From assembly GCF_013373065.1 (NCBI RefSeq), contig NZ_JABXIN010000001.1, forward strand, positions 217,652 to 281,651: a DNA stretch of 64,000 bases, in the 5' to 3' direction. Every line of letters begins with the position of its first letter. The stretch's first letter is position 1. Below are positions 34,929-43,669 of this stretch, piece by piece. Source of the stretch: Algoriphagus sp. GTDB taxonomy: Bacteria > Bacteroidota > Bacteroidia > Cytophagales > Cyclobacteriaceae. Both the position numbers and the translations under genes were made by a program. The notes beneath the pieces were generated by a model. That model was not told the DNA's origin. It worked only from the letters and a program-made list of their open reading frames with translations, and ran no database searches.

Positions 34929-36022
34929 CCCCCAAAACAAATCCCCAAACCTTTTGCTGCTTGTACTAGGGTTCCTTTTGGATCCACCACATGATAGGTA
35001 CTGATAGCTTCTTTAATTGGAACAGCACTGAAATCATTATTTCTCAAAACAACTAATTGCCCAAATTTCTGATTCAAAACCAATTCCATCGCCTTCACTC
35101 CAAAAACAGAAGCAATGACCCGATCAAAAGCAATCGGAGTTCCTCCACGCTGGATATGTCCCAATACCGTTTCCCTGATTTCAGCTTGTAATCCTGCATC
35201 TTTTAACTGCTGGCTTAAGGTAAAAGCAACTCCTCCTAACCGAACCGATTGCCTTCCTGCTTCACCCTCCACACCTGTTACGGTGCCATCTTTCGCATGA
35301 GCACCTTCAGCAATCACAATATTCACAAAGCCTCTTCCATCATCATATCGCGCTCGGATCTTTTGAATGACTTTATCTAAATCATAGGGTATTTCAGGAA
35401 TCAAACAGATTTCTGCACCTCCAGATATAGCGGTATACAAAGCAATCCAGCCCGCATTGCGTCCCATCACTTCCATAATCATGACCCGGTGGTGACTTGC
35501 CGCTGTCGTCACTAGTCGATCCAAGGAATCAGAAGCTATCTGAACCGCAGTCTGAAATCCAAAAGTGAAATCAGTAGAAGAAAGATCATTGTCAATGGTT
35601 TTGGGAACTCCAACAATAGGTATTCCTGCCTCGAATAATGCTTGGGATATCTCCTGAGAACCATCGCCTCCTATATTGATCACCGCATCAAATCCCAATT
35701 CCTTGATTCTATCAATTAACAACTGGAGATGATTTTCCAATTTTACCGAACCATCAGTTTGTTTGACCGGAAACCGAAGCGGATTTCCTTTATTAGTAGT
35801 TCCGATAATGGTACCTCCTTGTACATGAATACCACCTGTATTGGATTCATCCAACTTTACGATTCTTGGCGGGCTATCCATAATTCCATTGAAGGCTTCA
35901 TAACTCCCCCAAACCTCCCAGTCTTTCTCTCGGGAAGCGCGTTTTGCAATTCCTCGAATCACCGCATTCAATCCAGGGCAATCCCCACCACCTGTTGCGA
36001 CCAACACTTTCTTCATATTCAA
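34925..36022 (-). CDS. pfkA: 6-phosphofructokinase, group III type
   Basis: A 365-residue PFK, longer than E. coli PfkA (320) as usual for group III. It phosphorylates fructose 6-phosphate in glycolysis. The N-terminal GGGDCPGLNAVIRG is at 11-24. The phosphoryl-donor determinants are GGDG at 118-121 (Gly at the E. coli 104 position, favouring ATP) and PKTIDND at 140-146 (Lys at the 124 position, found in pyrophosphate enzymes and in group III ATP enzymes). The combination points to ATP as donor. EVMGRNAGWIA near 184 and HIQRGG near 291 are intact. It ends on a TTAA shared with the convergent gene. Confidence 0.92.
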   Translation of the reverse strand: MNMKKVLVATGGGDCPGLNAVIRGIAKRASREKDWEVWGSYEAFNGIMDSPPRIVKLDESNTGGIHVQGGTIIGTTNKGNPLRFPVKQTDGSVKLENHLQLLIDRIKELGFDAVINIGGDGSQEISQALFEAGIPIVGVPKTIDNDLSSTDFTFGFQTAVQIASDSLDRLVTTAASHHRVMIMEVMGRNAGWIALYTAISGGAEICLIPEIPYDLDKVIQKIRARYDDGRGFVNIVIAEGAHAKDGTVTGVEGEAGRQSVRLGGVAFTLSQQLKDAGLQAEIRETVLGHIQRGGTPIAFDRVIASVFGVKAMELVLNQKFGQLVVLRNNDFSAVPIKEAISTYHVVDPKGTLVQAAKGLGICFGG

Positions 36023-36119
36023 AAATTAAGTTAGAATGCTACAAAAAGGGAAAATACCGAGTGAAAATCAAATTTATGACCAGGATTGGATCAAACTTAG
36101 GTCAATATCCAGGATAATA

Positions 36120-36956
36120 TCACAGGAAATACTCTGCGCCTTCCCGACAAAGTTCAACTTCAAATCCCAAATCCTTTCCCTTCATGCTATCAGCAAATAT
36201 TGATTCTAGTTGGGCATCGGTGTTATTGGGTTCATGATGAAAGATTGCCAAATGCTTCACTTGACAAAGCGTTGCAAAATCCAAGGTATCTTCCACAGCG
36301 CTATGGCCCCAACCTAACTTCTGCTCATATTCAGGAACCGTGTAGCCCCCGTCATGGAATAGTAAATCAACTTTGTTTGCCAGCTCAAATCCACTGGTCC
36401 ACTCTGGATTGGTTGGAAAGTGGGTTGATCCCAATCGGACTTCATGGTCCGGAATGTAAGCGAAGGTCTTTTTACCCAATCGGACTCGAAAACCTAAGGT
36501 TGGGCCTGGGTGGCATACATATTCGGAATGAATTTGAAATTCGCCGATCGAAAAATCATTGAAAGCCAGTTCGTGAATTTCCGGGTGATTTGGTAAATCA
36601 GCCAACCGGACTGGAAAAAAGGGAGGAGAGAAATATCTTCGTAGCCGCAACAATAGTGGGGTAACCGATGAACTTGGCCCCCAAAAATGCACTTTTACGG
36701 AAGGATTATACAATGGTAGGAAAAACCCCATCCCCATGGTATGATCTATATGCAGATGGGTTAGTAAAATATGGATTTCCTTAATCTTGGGATCAATAAA
36801 GCGTCCTAATCGCTGAATACCTGACCCTGCATCCAAAATTAAACAGGTCTCTCCATCAGTGACTTCGACACAGGATGTATTCCCTCCATAATAATTATTC
36901 TCTGGTCCTGGCGCAGGGAGTGAACCGCGACAACCCCAGACTCTTATTTTCATCAT
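36120..36956 (-). CDS. MBL-fold metallo-hydrolase, cytosolic
   Basis: A metallo-beta-lactamase-fold protein of about 278 residues. Of several possible starts, the ATG at 36956 overlaps the upstream stop codon as ATGA; the next codon is also ATG (MMKIRVWG). The N-terminus KIRVWGCRGSLPAPGPE and NTSCVEV match the family related to RNase Z-like and phosphonate-type hydrolases. Metal ligands appear as THLHIDHTMG near 70-79 and FHDGGY near 199-204, with a final HHEPN. It is coupled to a small PAS protein just upstream. Substrate unknown. Confidence 0.85.
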   Translation of the reverse strand: MMKIRVWGCRGSLPAPGPENNYYGGNTSCVEVTDGETCLILDAGSGIQRLGRFIDPKIKEIHILLTHLHIDHTMGMGFFLPLYNPSVKVHFWGPSSSVTPLLLRLRRYFSPPFFPVRLADLPNHPEIHELAFNDFSIGEFQIHSEYVCHPGPTLGFRVRLGKKTFAYIPDHEVRLGSTHFPTNPEWTSGFELANKVDLLFHDGGYTVPEYEQKLGWGHSAVEDTLDFATLCQVKHLAIFHHEPNNTDAQLESIFADSMKGKDLGFEVELCREGAEYFL

Positions 36957-37345
36957 GGGTCTGTCTTCCAAAACAAAGCCAACGCACCTAAAAACCGCTC
37001 AGGCCTAGCAATTATTGGAAAAGAATTTACTTTAATATGAATTTTATCCCCATTCATGCTATGGATATAGAAAGAACCTGAATTCGGGGTTTGGTTACGA
37101 AGCGTTTTGACCAAAGGGAGTTCTTCCGGATCTATAGGCTTTCCATATTCATCAAAAGGGGTGAAAACAGTAGACCATTCCTCAACGCGCATTCCGCCAG
37201 TTTCTCCAAAGTTCAACCCAAAAATCACCCCTGCAGGCTCATTATAAAACAATAAGTTACCTTCTGGATCAACCAAAAAGGCCGGCAGAGAAAGGGTATC
37301 GACAAATTGCCTCCCTAAAATCAACTCTAAGGGTTGTGCAGGCAT
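36953..37345 (-). CDS. PAS-domain protein
   Basis: A 130-residue single PAS domain. The N-terminal strand-helix ADTLSLPAFLVDPEGNLLFYNEPAGVIFG-like region (read as LPAFLVDPEGNLLFYNEPA near residues 20-38) is the standard PAS opening, and the C-terminal strands include KIHIKVNSFPI. No output domain is fused, so it would sense a ligand or bind a partner. It shares a 4-bp overlap with the MBL-fold hydrolase downstream, which suggests that the PAS protein acts on or with that enzyme. Confidence 0.82.
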   Translation of the reverse strand: MPAQPLELILGRQFVDTLSLPAFLVDPEGNLLFYNEPAGVIFGLNFGETGGMRVEEWSTVFTPFDEYGKPIDPEELPLVKTLRNQTPNSGSFYIHSMNGDKIHIKVNSFPIIARPERFLGALALFWKTDP

Positions 37346-37466
37346 AAGCGGGGATTAAGTTAAAAATGAAACAGAAGTTAATAAATTTCTTTAAAAATTG
37401 ATGTTTTGAGTAAAAAAAACATGCAAAAGAATACTTTTTATTGATTCCCTAAAGTCTCCATCACCG

Positions 37467-38576
37467 TTATATTTTTGAGAAAGCCTGATCTAAATCAGTC
37501 AAAAGATCATCCGTATGCTCCAATCCTACGGATACACGAATGAGATTTTGAGGAGTCAAGGTATCAGGACCTTCTACAGCAGCCCGACGCTCAATCAAAC
37601 TTTCTATGCCTCCCAAACTGGTGGCATTTGCAAAGAGGTGAAGCTCACTGATTAACTTATCCGCAGCGGCAGCCCCTCCCTTCACTTGAATGGAAACCAC
37701 TCCTCCAAAACCACTCATTTGAGATGCAGCTATAGCATGGCCGGGATGATTGGTAAGGCCGGGGTAGAAAACCTTTTCAACCTTTGGATGGGCAAGAAAA
37801 TATTCCGCTAAAATGGCCGCATGCTCCGCATGACCTTTCATTCGATAGGCAAGCGATTTAATACTTCGACCTAACCAATAGCAATCTGTAGGGGATGGAA
37901 CGGCTCCACCTACTCGTTGCACAGTTCTGATTCGTGTCCAAAAATCATTTTTTACTTTCGTAACCAAAGCTCCTCCCAATAAGTCACTATGGCCTCCAAA
38001 ATATTTGGTACTGCTATGCATGACAATATCTGCCCCCAAAAGCAGCGGATTTTGAAAAACGGGTGTCGCGAAGGTGTTATCACAAGCTAAAATTGCTCCT
38101 TGTTCATGAGCAAGCTCTGCCACTTTTCGAATGTCCGTTATTTTCAATAAAGGGTTGGAAGGGGTTTCTACCCAAAAGAGTCGAGTAGTTGGGCGAATTG
38201 CTTTTTTGATTTCTTCCAATTTGCTCATATCCACAAAACTCACTTCATGAATTCCCTTGAAAAGCATGGTCATAGAATTGTGAAGGCCGTGGTACATATC
38301 ATCTGGCGCGATAATATGAGACCCAGGCTCGAGAGCCTGAAATACCGCAGTACCGGCTGCATTTCCTGATGAAAAAGCCGCAGCATCCACTCCTTGCTCT
38401 AGGGAAGCAATGAGTTCTTCTAAAGCCAGTCGATTAGGATTACCGGCACGGGTATATAGTAAACCTGCCTCATTTCCATGTTCAAAAGTGGTGCTCAGGG
38501 TAATAGGTTGGACTACTGAGCCCGTATTATCAGTGATATGGTTCCCTTTATGAATGGCTCTTGTTTCGAATTTCAT
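37467..38576 (-). CDS. Trans-sulfuration PLP enzyme (cystathionine gamma-synthase/lyase family)
   Basis: A 369-residue Cys/Met metabolism enzyme. The PLP lysine is Lys191 in HSSTKYFGGHSD, and the phosphate-binding region SSGNAAGTAVF is near 69-79. The tyrosine pair YTRAGNPNR near 41-49 matches the family. Members include cystathionine gamma-synthase, beta-lyase, gamma-lyase and methionine gamma-lyase, which cannot be separated by motif alone; the SLGG.ESLIERR.A C-terminal region is compatible with gamma-synthase or gamma-lyase. No sulfur metabolism gene is adjacent. Cytosolic, homotetrameric expected. Confidence 0.92.
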   Translation of the reverse strand: MKFETRAIHKGNHITDNTGSVVQPITLSTTFEHGNEAGLLYTRAGNPNRLALEELIASLEQGVDAAAFSSGNAAGTAVFQALEPGSHIIAPDDMYHGLHNSMTMLFKGIHEVSFVDMSKLEEIKKAIRPTTRLFWVETPSNPLLKITDIRKVAELAHEQGAILACDNTFATPVFQNPLLLGADIVMHSSTKYFGGHSDLLGGALVTKVKNDFWTRIRTVQRVGGAVPSPTDCYWLGRSIKSLAYRMKGHAEHAAILAEYFLAHPKVEKVFYPGLTNHPGHAIAASQMSGFGGVVSIQVKGGAAAADKLISELHLFANATSLGGIESLIERRAAVEGPDTLTPQNLIRVSVGLEHTDDLLTDLDQAFSKI

Positions 38577-38650
38577 GGCTTTGTCATTGATTTGTCGAAA
38601 AATAAAAAATGCCCTGAGAAAATTGCTTGAGTTTTGTCACATTATTCAAT

Positions 38651-38674
38651 AAAAAAGCCGGCTTATAGCCGGCT
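38651..38674 (-). terminator. Terminator of the DUF4293 gene
   Basis: Stem AGCCGGC (38656-38662) with GCCGGCT (38668-38674) and a TTATA loop; on the minus strand it is followed by six T. Confidence 0.9.
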
Positions 38675-38687
38675 CTAAATATTTTAC

Positions 38688-39164
38688 TTATCGAATCCGA
38701 TCTACCGACCGAACCAAGGCTTCATCTTTTCGAATAAACCGATTGGCTAGCATATTAAATACCATCGCAGCTAAAATCACCCAAAAACCAGCCTGGTAGG
38801 ACCCTGATTCTACCGCATTGATTTCGGAATTCACCTTATTGGTGGTTAAAAAAACAGCCACAACCAATCCCACCATGATCAAGCTATTGATCATATTGAA
38901 CATCATCTGACGGGTCCGTTTTTTATATTGGAAAATGGAAATCAAAGCCAAAAGTCCTGAAAAAGACGCCATGGTAGCCATATACCAAGTCGATTTGGAG
39001 GTGACAACTTCACCGGAACCATCCAGTTCAGTAAGCATAAAGGCGGTCAACTCCCAAGTATTGCCACCATCGGATTGAATTTGATTCCAGTAAAGGGTAC
39101 TGAGGCTAGCCCCCATGCAAATCACTACCAAAAACAAAAAAATGGATTGAATTCGCTGTATCAT
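38688..39164 (-). CDS. DUF4293 membrane protein
   Basis: A 158-residue protein of DUF4293, a Bacteroidota family of four-helix membrane proteins. The typical start MIQRIQSIFLFLVVICM fixes the initiation codon at 39164; the frame is open for another 24 codons upstream but those residues are not membrane-like. Four hydrophobic segments follow, interrupted by a periplasmic loop (WNQIQSDGGNTWELTAFML), and the C-terminus is charged (RKDEALVRSVDRIR). Function unknown. It is divergent from truA with about 100 bp between starts. Confidence 0.85.
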   Translation of the reverse strand: MIQRIQSIFLFLVVICMGASLSTLYWNQIQSDGGNTWELTAFMLTELDGSGEVVTSKSTWYMATMASFSGLLALISIFQYKKRTRQMMFNMINSLIMVGLVVAVFLTTNKVNSEINAVESGSYQAGFWVILAAMVFNMLANRFIRKDEALVRSVDRIR

Positions 39165-39254
39165 GATCGTATAATTTTTAGGCAAAGAAAAGCCCAAATC
39201 CTCGCTTTCACAAGGTAATTCCAAAAACTGGAACAAGGAATCCTAGGGGAATTG

Positions 39255-39262
39255 TATCTTTG
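39255..39262 (+). promoter_or_regulatory. -7 box TATCTTTG of truA
   Basis: TATCTTTG matches the Bacteroidota -7 consensus TAnnTTTG and ends 6 bp before the chosen truA ATG. Transcription would start at or a few bases from the start codon, implying a leaderless or nearly leaderless mRNA. No good -33 element is seen. Confidence 0.55.
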
Positions 39263-39268
39263 TGGGCT

Positions 39269-40027
39269 ATGAGCCATACAAACCGCTTTTTCTTGGAATT
39301 AAGCTATCACGGGAAGCCTTTTCACGGTTGGCAGATCCAGCAAAATGCATTTTCGGTTCAAGAATCCATAGAATCAGCGCTGTCCACCTATTTCAAAAAA
39401 ACCATGACCATCATGGGCAGTGGGAGAACGGATACTGGGGTTCATGCCAGTCATCAAGTTTGTCATTTTGATTCGGATTCAGATTTCGATCCTGAAAAAT
39501 TAATCAAGGGCTTGAATGGCATACTTCCCAAATCCATAGGAATTAAAGCAATTCGACCTGTCAAACCGGATGCGCATGCTCGATTTGATGCCCTTGAGCG
39601 GTCTTATTTTTATCGAATAATTTTCCAAAAAAATCCCTTCATGGATGAACTGGCTTGGACGCTTTTTGGAAAACTCGATTTGGAAAGAATGAATACAGCT
39701 ACCCAATACCTTATTGGAGAGCAGGATTTTGAAGCATTTAGCAAAGTCCAAACGGAAGTCAATCATTTCCGTTGTCATATTCTCTCTGCCCGTTGGGAAC
39801 AAAAAGAAGAGGAATTGTTATTTCATATAACCGCCAATCGATTTTTGCGTGGGATGGTACGCACAATTGTTGGAACTTTGATAGAAATCGGCCTTGGAAA
39901 AAAATCTCCCGAAAGTATGCGGGAAATAATCCTGTCCAAAAATCGAAGCAATGCAGGAAAAGCAGCCCCAGCAAAAGGGCTTTTTCTAAATCGGGTAATT
40001 TACCCCCGAGAAATTTACATAGACTGA
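39269..40027 (+). CDS. truA: tRNA pseudouridine synthase A
   Basis: A 252-residue TruA, which isomerises uridines 38-40 of the tRNA anticodon arm. The catalytic Asp is in MGSGRTDTGVHASHQ near residue 51, and ALERSYFYRI and RFLRGMVRTIVGTLIEIG near 192-209 are family signatures. The ATG at 39269 gives MSHTNRFFLELSYHG; a TTG 9 bp upstream overlaps the -7 box and is rejected. An ABC exporter follows 6 bp after the stop, forming a two-gene unit. Confidence 0.94.
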   Translation: MSHTNRFFLELSYHGKPFHGWQIQQNAFSVQESIESALSTYFKKTMTIMGSGRTDTGVHASHQVCHFDSDSDFDPEKLIKGLNGILPKSIGIKAIRPVKPDAHARFDALERSYFYRIIFQKNPFMDELAWTLFGKLDLERMNTATQYLIGEQDFEAFSKVQTEVNHFRCHILSARWEQKEEELLFHITANRFLRGMVRTIVGTLIEIGLGKKSPESMREIILSKNRSNAGKAAPAKGLFLNRVIYPREIYID

Positions 40028-40033
40028 AAAGAC

Positions 40034-41806
40034 TTGAGCTTAGAGAAAGAAAAAACCTCATCCGGTGAAATTGTAGACACCAAAGTATTGAAGCAGCTGT
40101 ATCGCTATGTGCAGCCCTACAAACTTCAATTTTACTTTTTGGTGTTTTTGACCATTTCCTTGGCAATTTTAGCTCCCACCCGACCTTATTTCATACAGAT
40201 AGCCATTGACGAGCACATTGCCATCGGGGATAGTCAAGGCTTAGTCCGAATGGTCTATATATTGATTGGGCTGATGATCCTGCAGGCTGTCGTTCAATGG
40301 GCTCATACCTACTACTCGGGATGGATCGGTCAGGTTATCATTCGGGATATCCGCATCAAATTGTTCGACCACTTATTGAGACTTAAACTCAAATTCTTTG
40401 ACAACACCCCCATTGGAAGACTGGTCACTCGAAATATTTCCGATATAGAAACTTTAGCGGATGTATTTAGCGAAGGATTGGCTGCCATCATCGGTGATCT
40501 TCTTCAATTGGTGACCATATTGAGTGTGATGTTTTACATTGACTGGAAGCTTACACTCGTCAGTCTATGTACGCTTCCGCTGATGATTATCTCAACCTAT
40601 ATTTTCAAGGAAAAAATCAAAGTCACCTTCAACGATGTTCGGAATGCTGTTTCCAACTTGAATTCATTTCTTCAGGAACACATAACGGGGATGAATATTG
40701 TCCAGATTTTCAACCGAGAGGATCGGGAGTTTGAAAAATTCAAGGAAATCAATCGAGAGCACCGAGCAGCCCATATTCGATCCGTTTTATATTATTCCAT
40801 TTACTTTCCTGTTGCAGAAATCATTCAGGCAATCGGAATCGGCTTGGTTGTTTGGTATGGTGCTGTGGGCGTTTTGGGAATGGAACTTCAAGTCGGAGTC
40901 TTGATCTCCTTTATTATGTACCTGCAATTGTTTTTCAGACCTATCCGGATGATTGCAGATCGCTTTAACACGCTTCAAATGGGCGTAGTCAGTTCTTCCC
41001 GGATTTTCAAACTTTTAGACAGCGATGAACATATTGCCAATGAGGGAGATTTTAAACCTGAAAAGATCAAAGGCAATATTGAATTTAAAGACCTTTGGTT
41101 TGCTTACGTGGATGAAGACTATGTACTGAAAAACATCAATTTTTCTGTCAAAAGCGGGCAGACAATTGCGCTTGTTGGTGCTACTGGAGCCGGGAAATCA
41201 TCGGTCATCAATCTCCTTTCTCGCTTTTATGAAATCAACAAAGGTGCAATTATCATTGATGGAACCGACATTCGGGATTTTGAACTAGGTACCTTGCGAA
41301 AACACATCGGCGTGGTACTTCAGGATGTTTTCTTGTTTTCAAATACCATTTACTACAACATCACCCTTGGGAACCCCAATATCAGCCGCGAACAAGTATT
41401 GGAAGCTGCCGAAATGGTGGGAGCCCGCAAATTTATAGAACGCCTTCCGGGAGGTTTGGATTACAATGTGATGGAGAGAGGTGCCACCTTATCAGTAGGA
41501 CAACGGCAATTAATTTCCTTCGTCCGAGCGATGGTCTACAACCCAGAAATTATCATTTTAGATGAGGCTACCAGTTCTGTTGACACTGAAACAGAGGAGC
41601 TAATCCAAGACTCTATTGAAAAAATGATGAAGGGACGAACCTCAATCGTGATTGCTCACCGATTGTCCACGATCCAAAAGGCCGATCAAATTATTGTTTT
41701 GCATAAGGGAGAAATTGTAGAACAGGGTAAACATGATGAACTTCTTGAAAAAGGAGGCTATTACACCCAATTGCATCAAATGCAACTCAAGACCATGGCA
41801 ATCTAG
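40034..41806 (+). CDS. ABC exporter, multidrug/lipid type (fused)
   Basis: A 590-residue half-transporter with six membrane helices (about residues 25-315) and an ATPase: Walker A GATGAGKSS near 383-391, Walker B IIILDEATSSVD near 509-520. The signature is LSVGQRQL rather than LSGGQ, a common variant in this subfamily. The start is TTG at 40034; no ATG is possible near the N-terminus and an in-frame stop lies 9 bp upstream. It lies 6 bp after truA. As a homodimer or with another half it would export lipid or drug-like compounds. Confidence 0.9.
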   Translation: MSLEKEKTSSGEIVDTKVLKQLYRYVQPYKLQFYFLVFLTISLAILAPTRPYFIQIAIDEHIAIGDSQGLVRMVYILIGLMILQAVVQWAHTYYSGWIGQVIIRDIRIKLFDHLLRLKLKFFDNTPIGRLVTRNISDIETLADVFSEGLAAIIGDLLQLVTILSVMFYIDWKLTLVSLCTLPLMIISTYIFKEKIKVTFNDVRNAVSNLNSFLQEHITGMNIVQIFNREDREFEKFKEINREHRAAHIRSVLYYSIYFPVAEIIQAIGIGLVVWYGAVGVLGMELQVGVLISFIMYLQLFFRPIRMIADRFNTLQMGVVSSSRIFKLLDSDEHIANEGDFKPEKIKGNIEFKDLWFAYVDEDYVLKNINFSVKSGQTIALVGATGAGKSSVINLLSRFYEINKGAIIIDGTDIRDFELGTLRKHIGVVLQDVFLFSNTIYYNITLGNPNISREQVLEAAEMVGARKFIERLPGGLDYNVMERGATLSVGQRQLISFVRAMVYNPEIIILDEATSSVDTETEELIQDSIEKMMKGRTSIVIAHRLSTIQKADQIIVLHKGEIVEQGKHDELLEKGGYYTQLHQMQLKTMAI

Positions 41807-41847
41807 CCTGGAATTTGCTTGAACTAACCTAAACCAACTAGAATACC

Positions 41848-42432
41848 GTGAAACACAGATTAGCATTTTTGCTATTCCTATTGCCTTTTTTAGGATTAGC
41901 ACAGGAAAGAGGAGCTGGAATCCGACTTGGAGAACCGTTCAGTTTGACATACAAAGATTTCTTTGATGATTACTTTTCTTGGGAAGTGATGATTGGAAGT
42001 GGCGGAATTAATGGTCCCGGTTATTATCAGCGAGATTTTGAAAACAACCCTCCTAGCTCCAATGCTTTCTATATCGGTCACAGTGCGAGCAAGGGCGTCT
42101 CTATCCATGGGCGTGTAGCCTATCATGAAGATTTCACTGATGTTTTTGACATCTCCCAAGGTTATTTATTGGGTTATGCAGGAGCAGGAGCACAACTTCG
42201 GACTACTCAGGTAAATTATACCTACAATCTTGGTGCGGGTGAGAATGGGGGAACTTTCAATGAACAACGAAGTAATGTTGATTTTGGTCCTGAGGCTTTT
42301 GTAGGAGGCGAATACTATTTTGACGAATTACCCCTTTCAGTATTTGCGGAGGTCGGAATGTTTTTGGAATTACTGGATCGTGTTGGCCATATCAAAGGTC
42401 AAGGAGGAATAGGAGTTCGGTATTTATTCTAA
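41848..42432 (+). CDS. Small outer-membrane beta-barrel protein
   Basis: A 194-residue protein starting at GTG (41848), with a signal peptide ending GLAQE near residue 19. The mature part alternates short strands and loops (SWEVMIGSGGINGPGYYQ, YLLGYAGAGAQLRTTQVNYTYNLGAG, AFVGGEYYF) and ends GVRYLF, a C-terminal aromatic as expected for barrel insertion. The first part of the mature chain includes ERGAGIRLGEPFSLTYKDFF. No family more specific than small Bacteroidota barrels can be assigned. It is 3 bp from the next gene, so they are likely coexpressed. Confidence 0.72.
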   Translation: MKHRLAFLLFLLPFLGLAQERGAGIRLGEPFSLTYKDFFDDYFSWEVMIGSGGINGPGYYQRDFENNPPSSNAFYIGHSASKGVSIHGRVAYHEDFTDVFDISQGYLLGYAGAGAQLRTTQVNYTYNLGAGENGGTFNEQRSNVDFGPEAFVGGEYYFDELPLSVFAEVGMFLELLDRVGHIKGQGGIGVRYLF

Positions 42433-42435
42433 ATC

Positions 42436-42954
42436 ATGCGAAATAAGTTTATTATAATCCTTATTTCTCTTGCGGTTTTGGGGCTGGGAGGTTTATTCTT
42501 GTTCAATTATCTGGGCGGCAATAACCCCATTGAAATTTCGCTGATTAATCAAAAACCTGCCCCGCTCTCCGGAATCCATTATCGAGGAACTCCCCAAGAC
42601 CCTTCTTTGCGAACTGCATTTGAAAAAATTGAAACAGAAAAAGCACTTCGACCAGGTAGTTTTCTTCATACGATTTATCAAGTAGAACCTGCAGGAAAAT
42701 TAGACACTATGGAAGTCTTTGTGGGCTTGGATCAATTGCTAGTAGGTGAAGAATTCGAACAACGAATTTTCGAAGAAAGTAAATATTTACTTGCCAAAAT
42801 TCATGGAAATCGCTGGGTAATGCCAGGGCCTGAAAAGGTGAAAAATGCCATAAATGCCTTTGCAGATTCTGCAAATCTGGAATTATCTGAAATTTTTATT
42901 GATAAGATAGTCTCTGAAAATGAGGTACATGTGATTGCTCCTATGAAAGATTAA
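42436..42954 (+). CDS. Hypothetical membrane-anchored protein
   Basis: A 172-residue protein with one N-terminal membrane segment (MRNKFIIILISLAVLGLGGLFLFNYLGG) and a periplasmic domain with no motif I recognise; the segment LSGIHYRGTPQDPSLRTAFEKIE and the WVMPGPEKVKNAINAF stretch suggest an alpha/beta domain. Its start is 3 bp after the barrel gene, and a gap of about 80 bp precedes the next gene, so it is a two-gene unit with the barrel protein. Function unknown. Confidence 0.7.
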   Translation: MRNKFIIILISLAVLGLGGLFLFNYLGGNNPIEISLINQKPAPLSGIHYRGTPQDPSLRTAFEKIETEKALRPGSFLHTIYQVEPAGKLDTMEVFVGLDQLLVGEEFEQRIFEESKYLLAKIHGNRWVMPGPEKVKNAINAFADSANLELSEIFIDKIVSENEVHVIAPMKD

Positions 42955-43032
42955 AACCTTTTTACATTTTTTAACCAAACCTATTTCTGAAATTTTCGTG
43001 ACATTAATTATTACTAAGCCAAATAAAATTTT

Positions 43033-43566
43033 ATGAAAAAACTAATTGCAATATTTGGTTTCGCAACTATGGTTGCATTCCAAGCCTGTGAAGGCCCTGT
43101 TGGACCTCCGGGCCCTCCAGGACAAGATGGACTAGACGGCGTCACTATTGTAGGGGAAGCCTTTGAAGTAGACGTGGATTTTACTGAAGCTAACGATTAC
43201 CGTGAGTTGTTTGAATTTGATCCTGCCATTTTAGAAAGTGATGTGGTATTGATCTACCTTCGATGGGAACAAGATGGAAATACGCCTATCTGGAGACCAC
43301 TTCCACAAACTATTTTCTTTGAAGAAGGTGTTTTGATGTACAATTATGACTTTACACGATTTGACTTCTCAGTCTTTTTGGACGGGCCGATAGATTATAG
43401 TCTTCTCGCTTCGGATTGGACAGACAATCAACTCTTTCGAATCGTAATTGTACCGGCAGATTTTGCTGGTTCCCGTATTGACTTCTCGGATTACGAAGCT
43501 GTAACCAAGTTACTAGGCTTAGAAGAAGAGGATTTTATCCCTTTGAAACCTAAATCAAAAAATTAA
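43033..43566 (+). CDS. Lipoprotein with short collagen-like segment
   Basis: A 177-residue lipoprotein, lipidated at Cys19 (VAFQAC). Immediately after the Cys come Gly-X-Y triplets, EGPVGPPGPPGQDGLDGV (20-37), the collagen-like spacer seen in many Bacteroidota lipoproteins. The remaining globular part is rich in acidic and aromatic residues (WRPLPQTIFFEEGVLMYNYDF) with a strand-like character and no catalytic motif. It is followed by a strong terminator. Function unknown; surface exposure is likely. Confidence 0.75.
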   Translation: MKKLIAIFGFATMVAFQACEGPVGPPGPPGQDGLDGVTIVGEAFEVDVDFTEANDYRELFEFDPAILESDVVLIYLRWEQDGNTPIWRPLPQTIFFEEGVLMYNYDFTRFDFSVFLDGPIDYSLLASDWTDNQLFRIVIVPADFAGSRIDFSDYEAVTKLLGLEEEDFIPLKPKSKN

Positions 43567-43597
43567 ATACCACATTACTAAACCAACTATTTACTAC

Positions 43598-43634
43598 AAC
43601 AGGATTGAACGATGAATTCAATCCTGTTTTTTTT
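43598..43634 (+). terminator. Terminator of the collagen-like lipoprotein gene
   Basis: Perfect 12-bp stem AACAGGATTGAA (43598-43609) with TTCAATCCTGTT (43617-43628) and a following run of T. Confidence 0.9.
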
Positions 43635-43657
43635 CATTCCAAATATTATTTGCTTCC

Positions 43658-43665
43658 TATCTTTG
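43658..43665 (+). promoter_or_regulatory. -7 box TATCTTTG of hemE
   Basis: TATCTTTG fits TAnnTTTG and ends 4 bp before the hemE ATG, so a leaderless transcript is likely. The -33 position has no clear TTTG. Confidence 0.55.
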
Positions 43666-43669
43666 CAGC

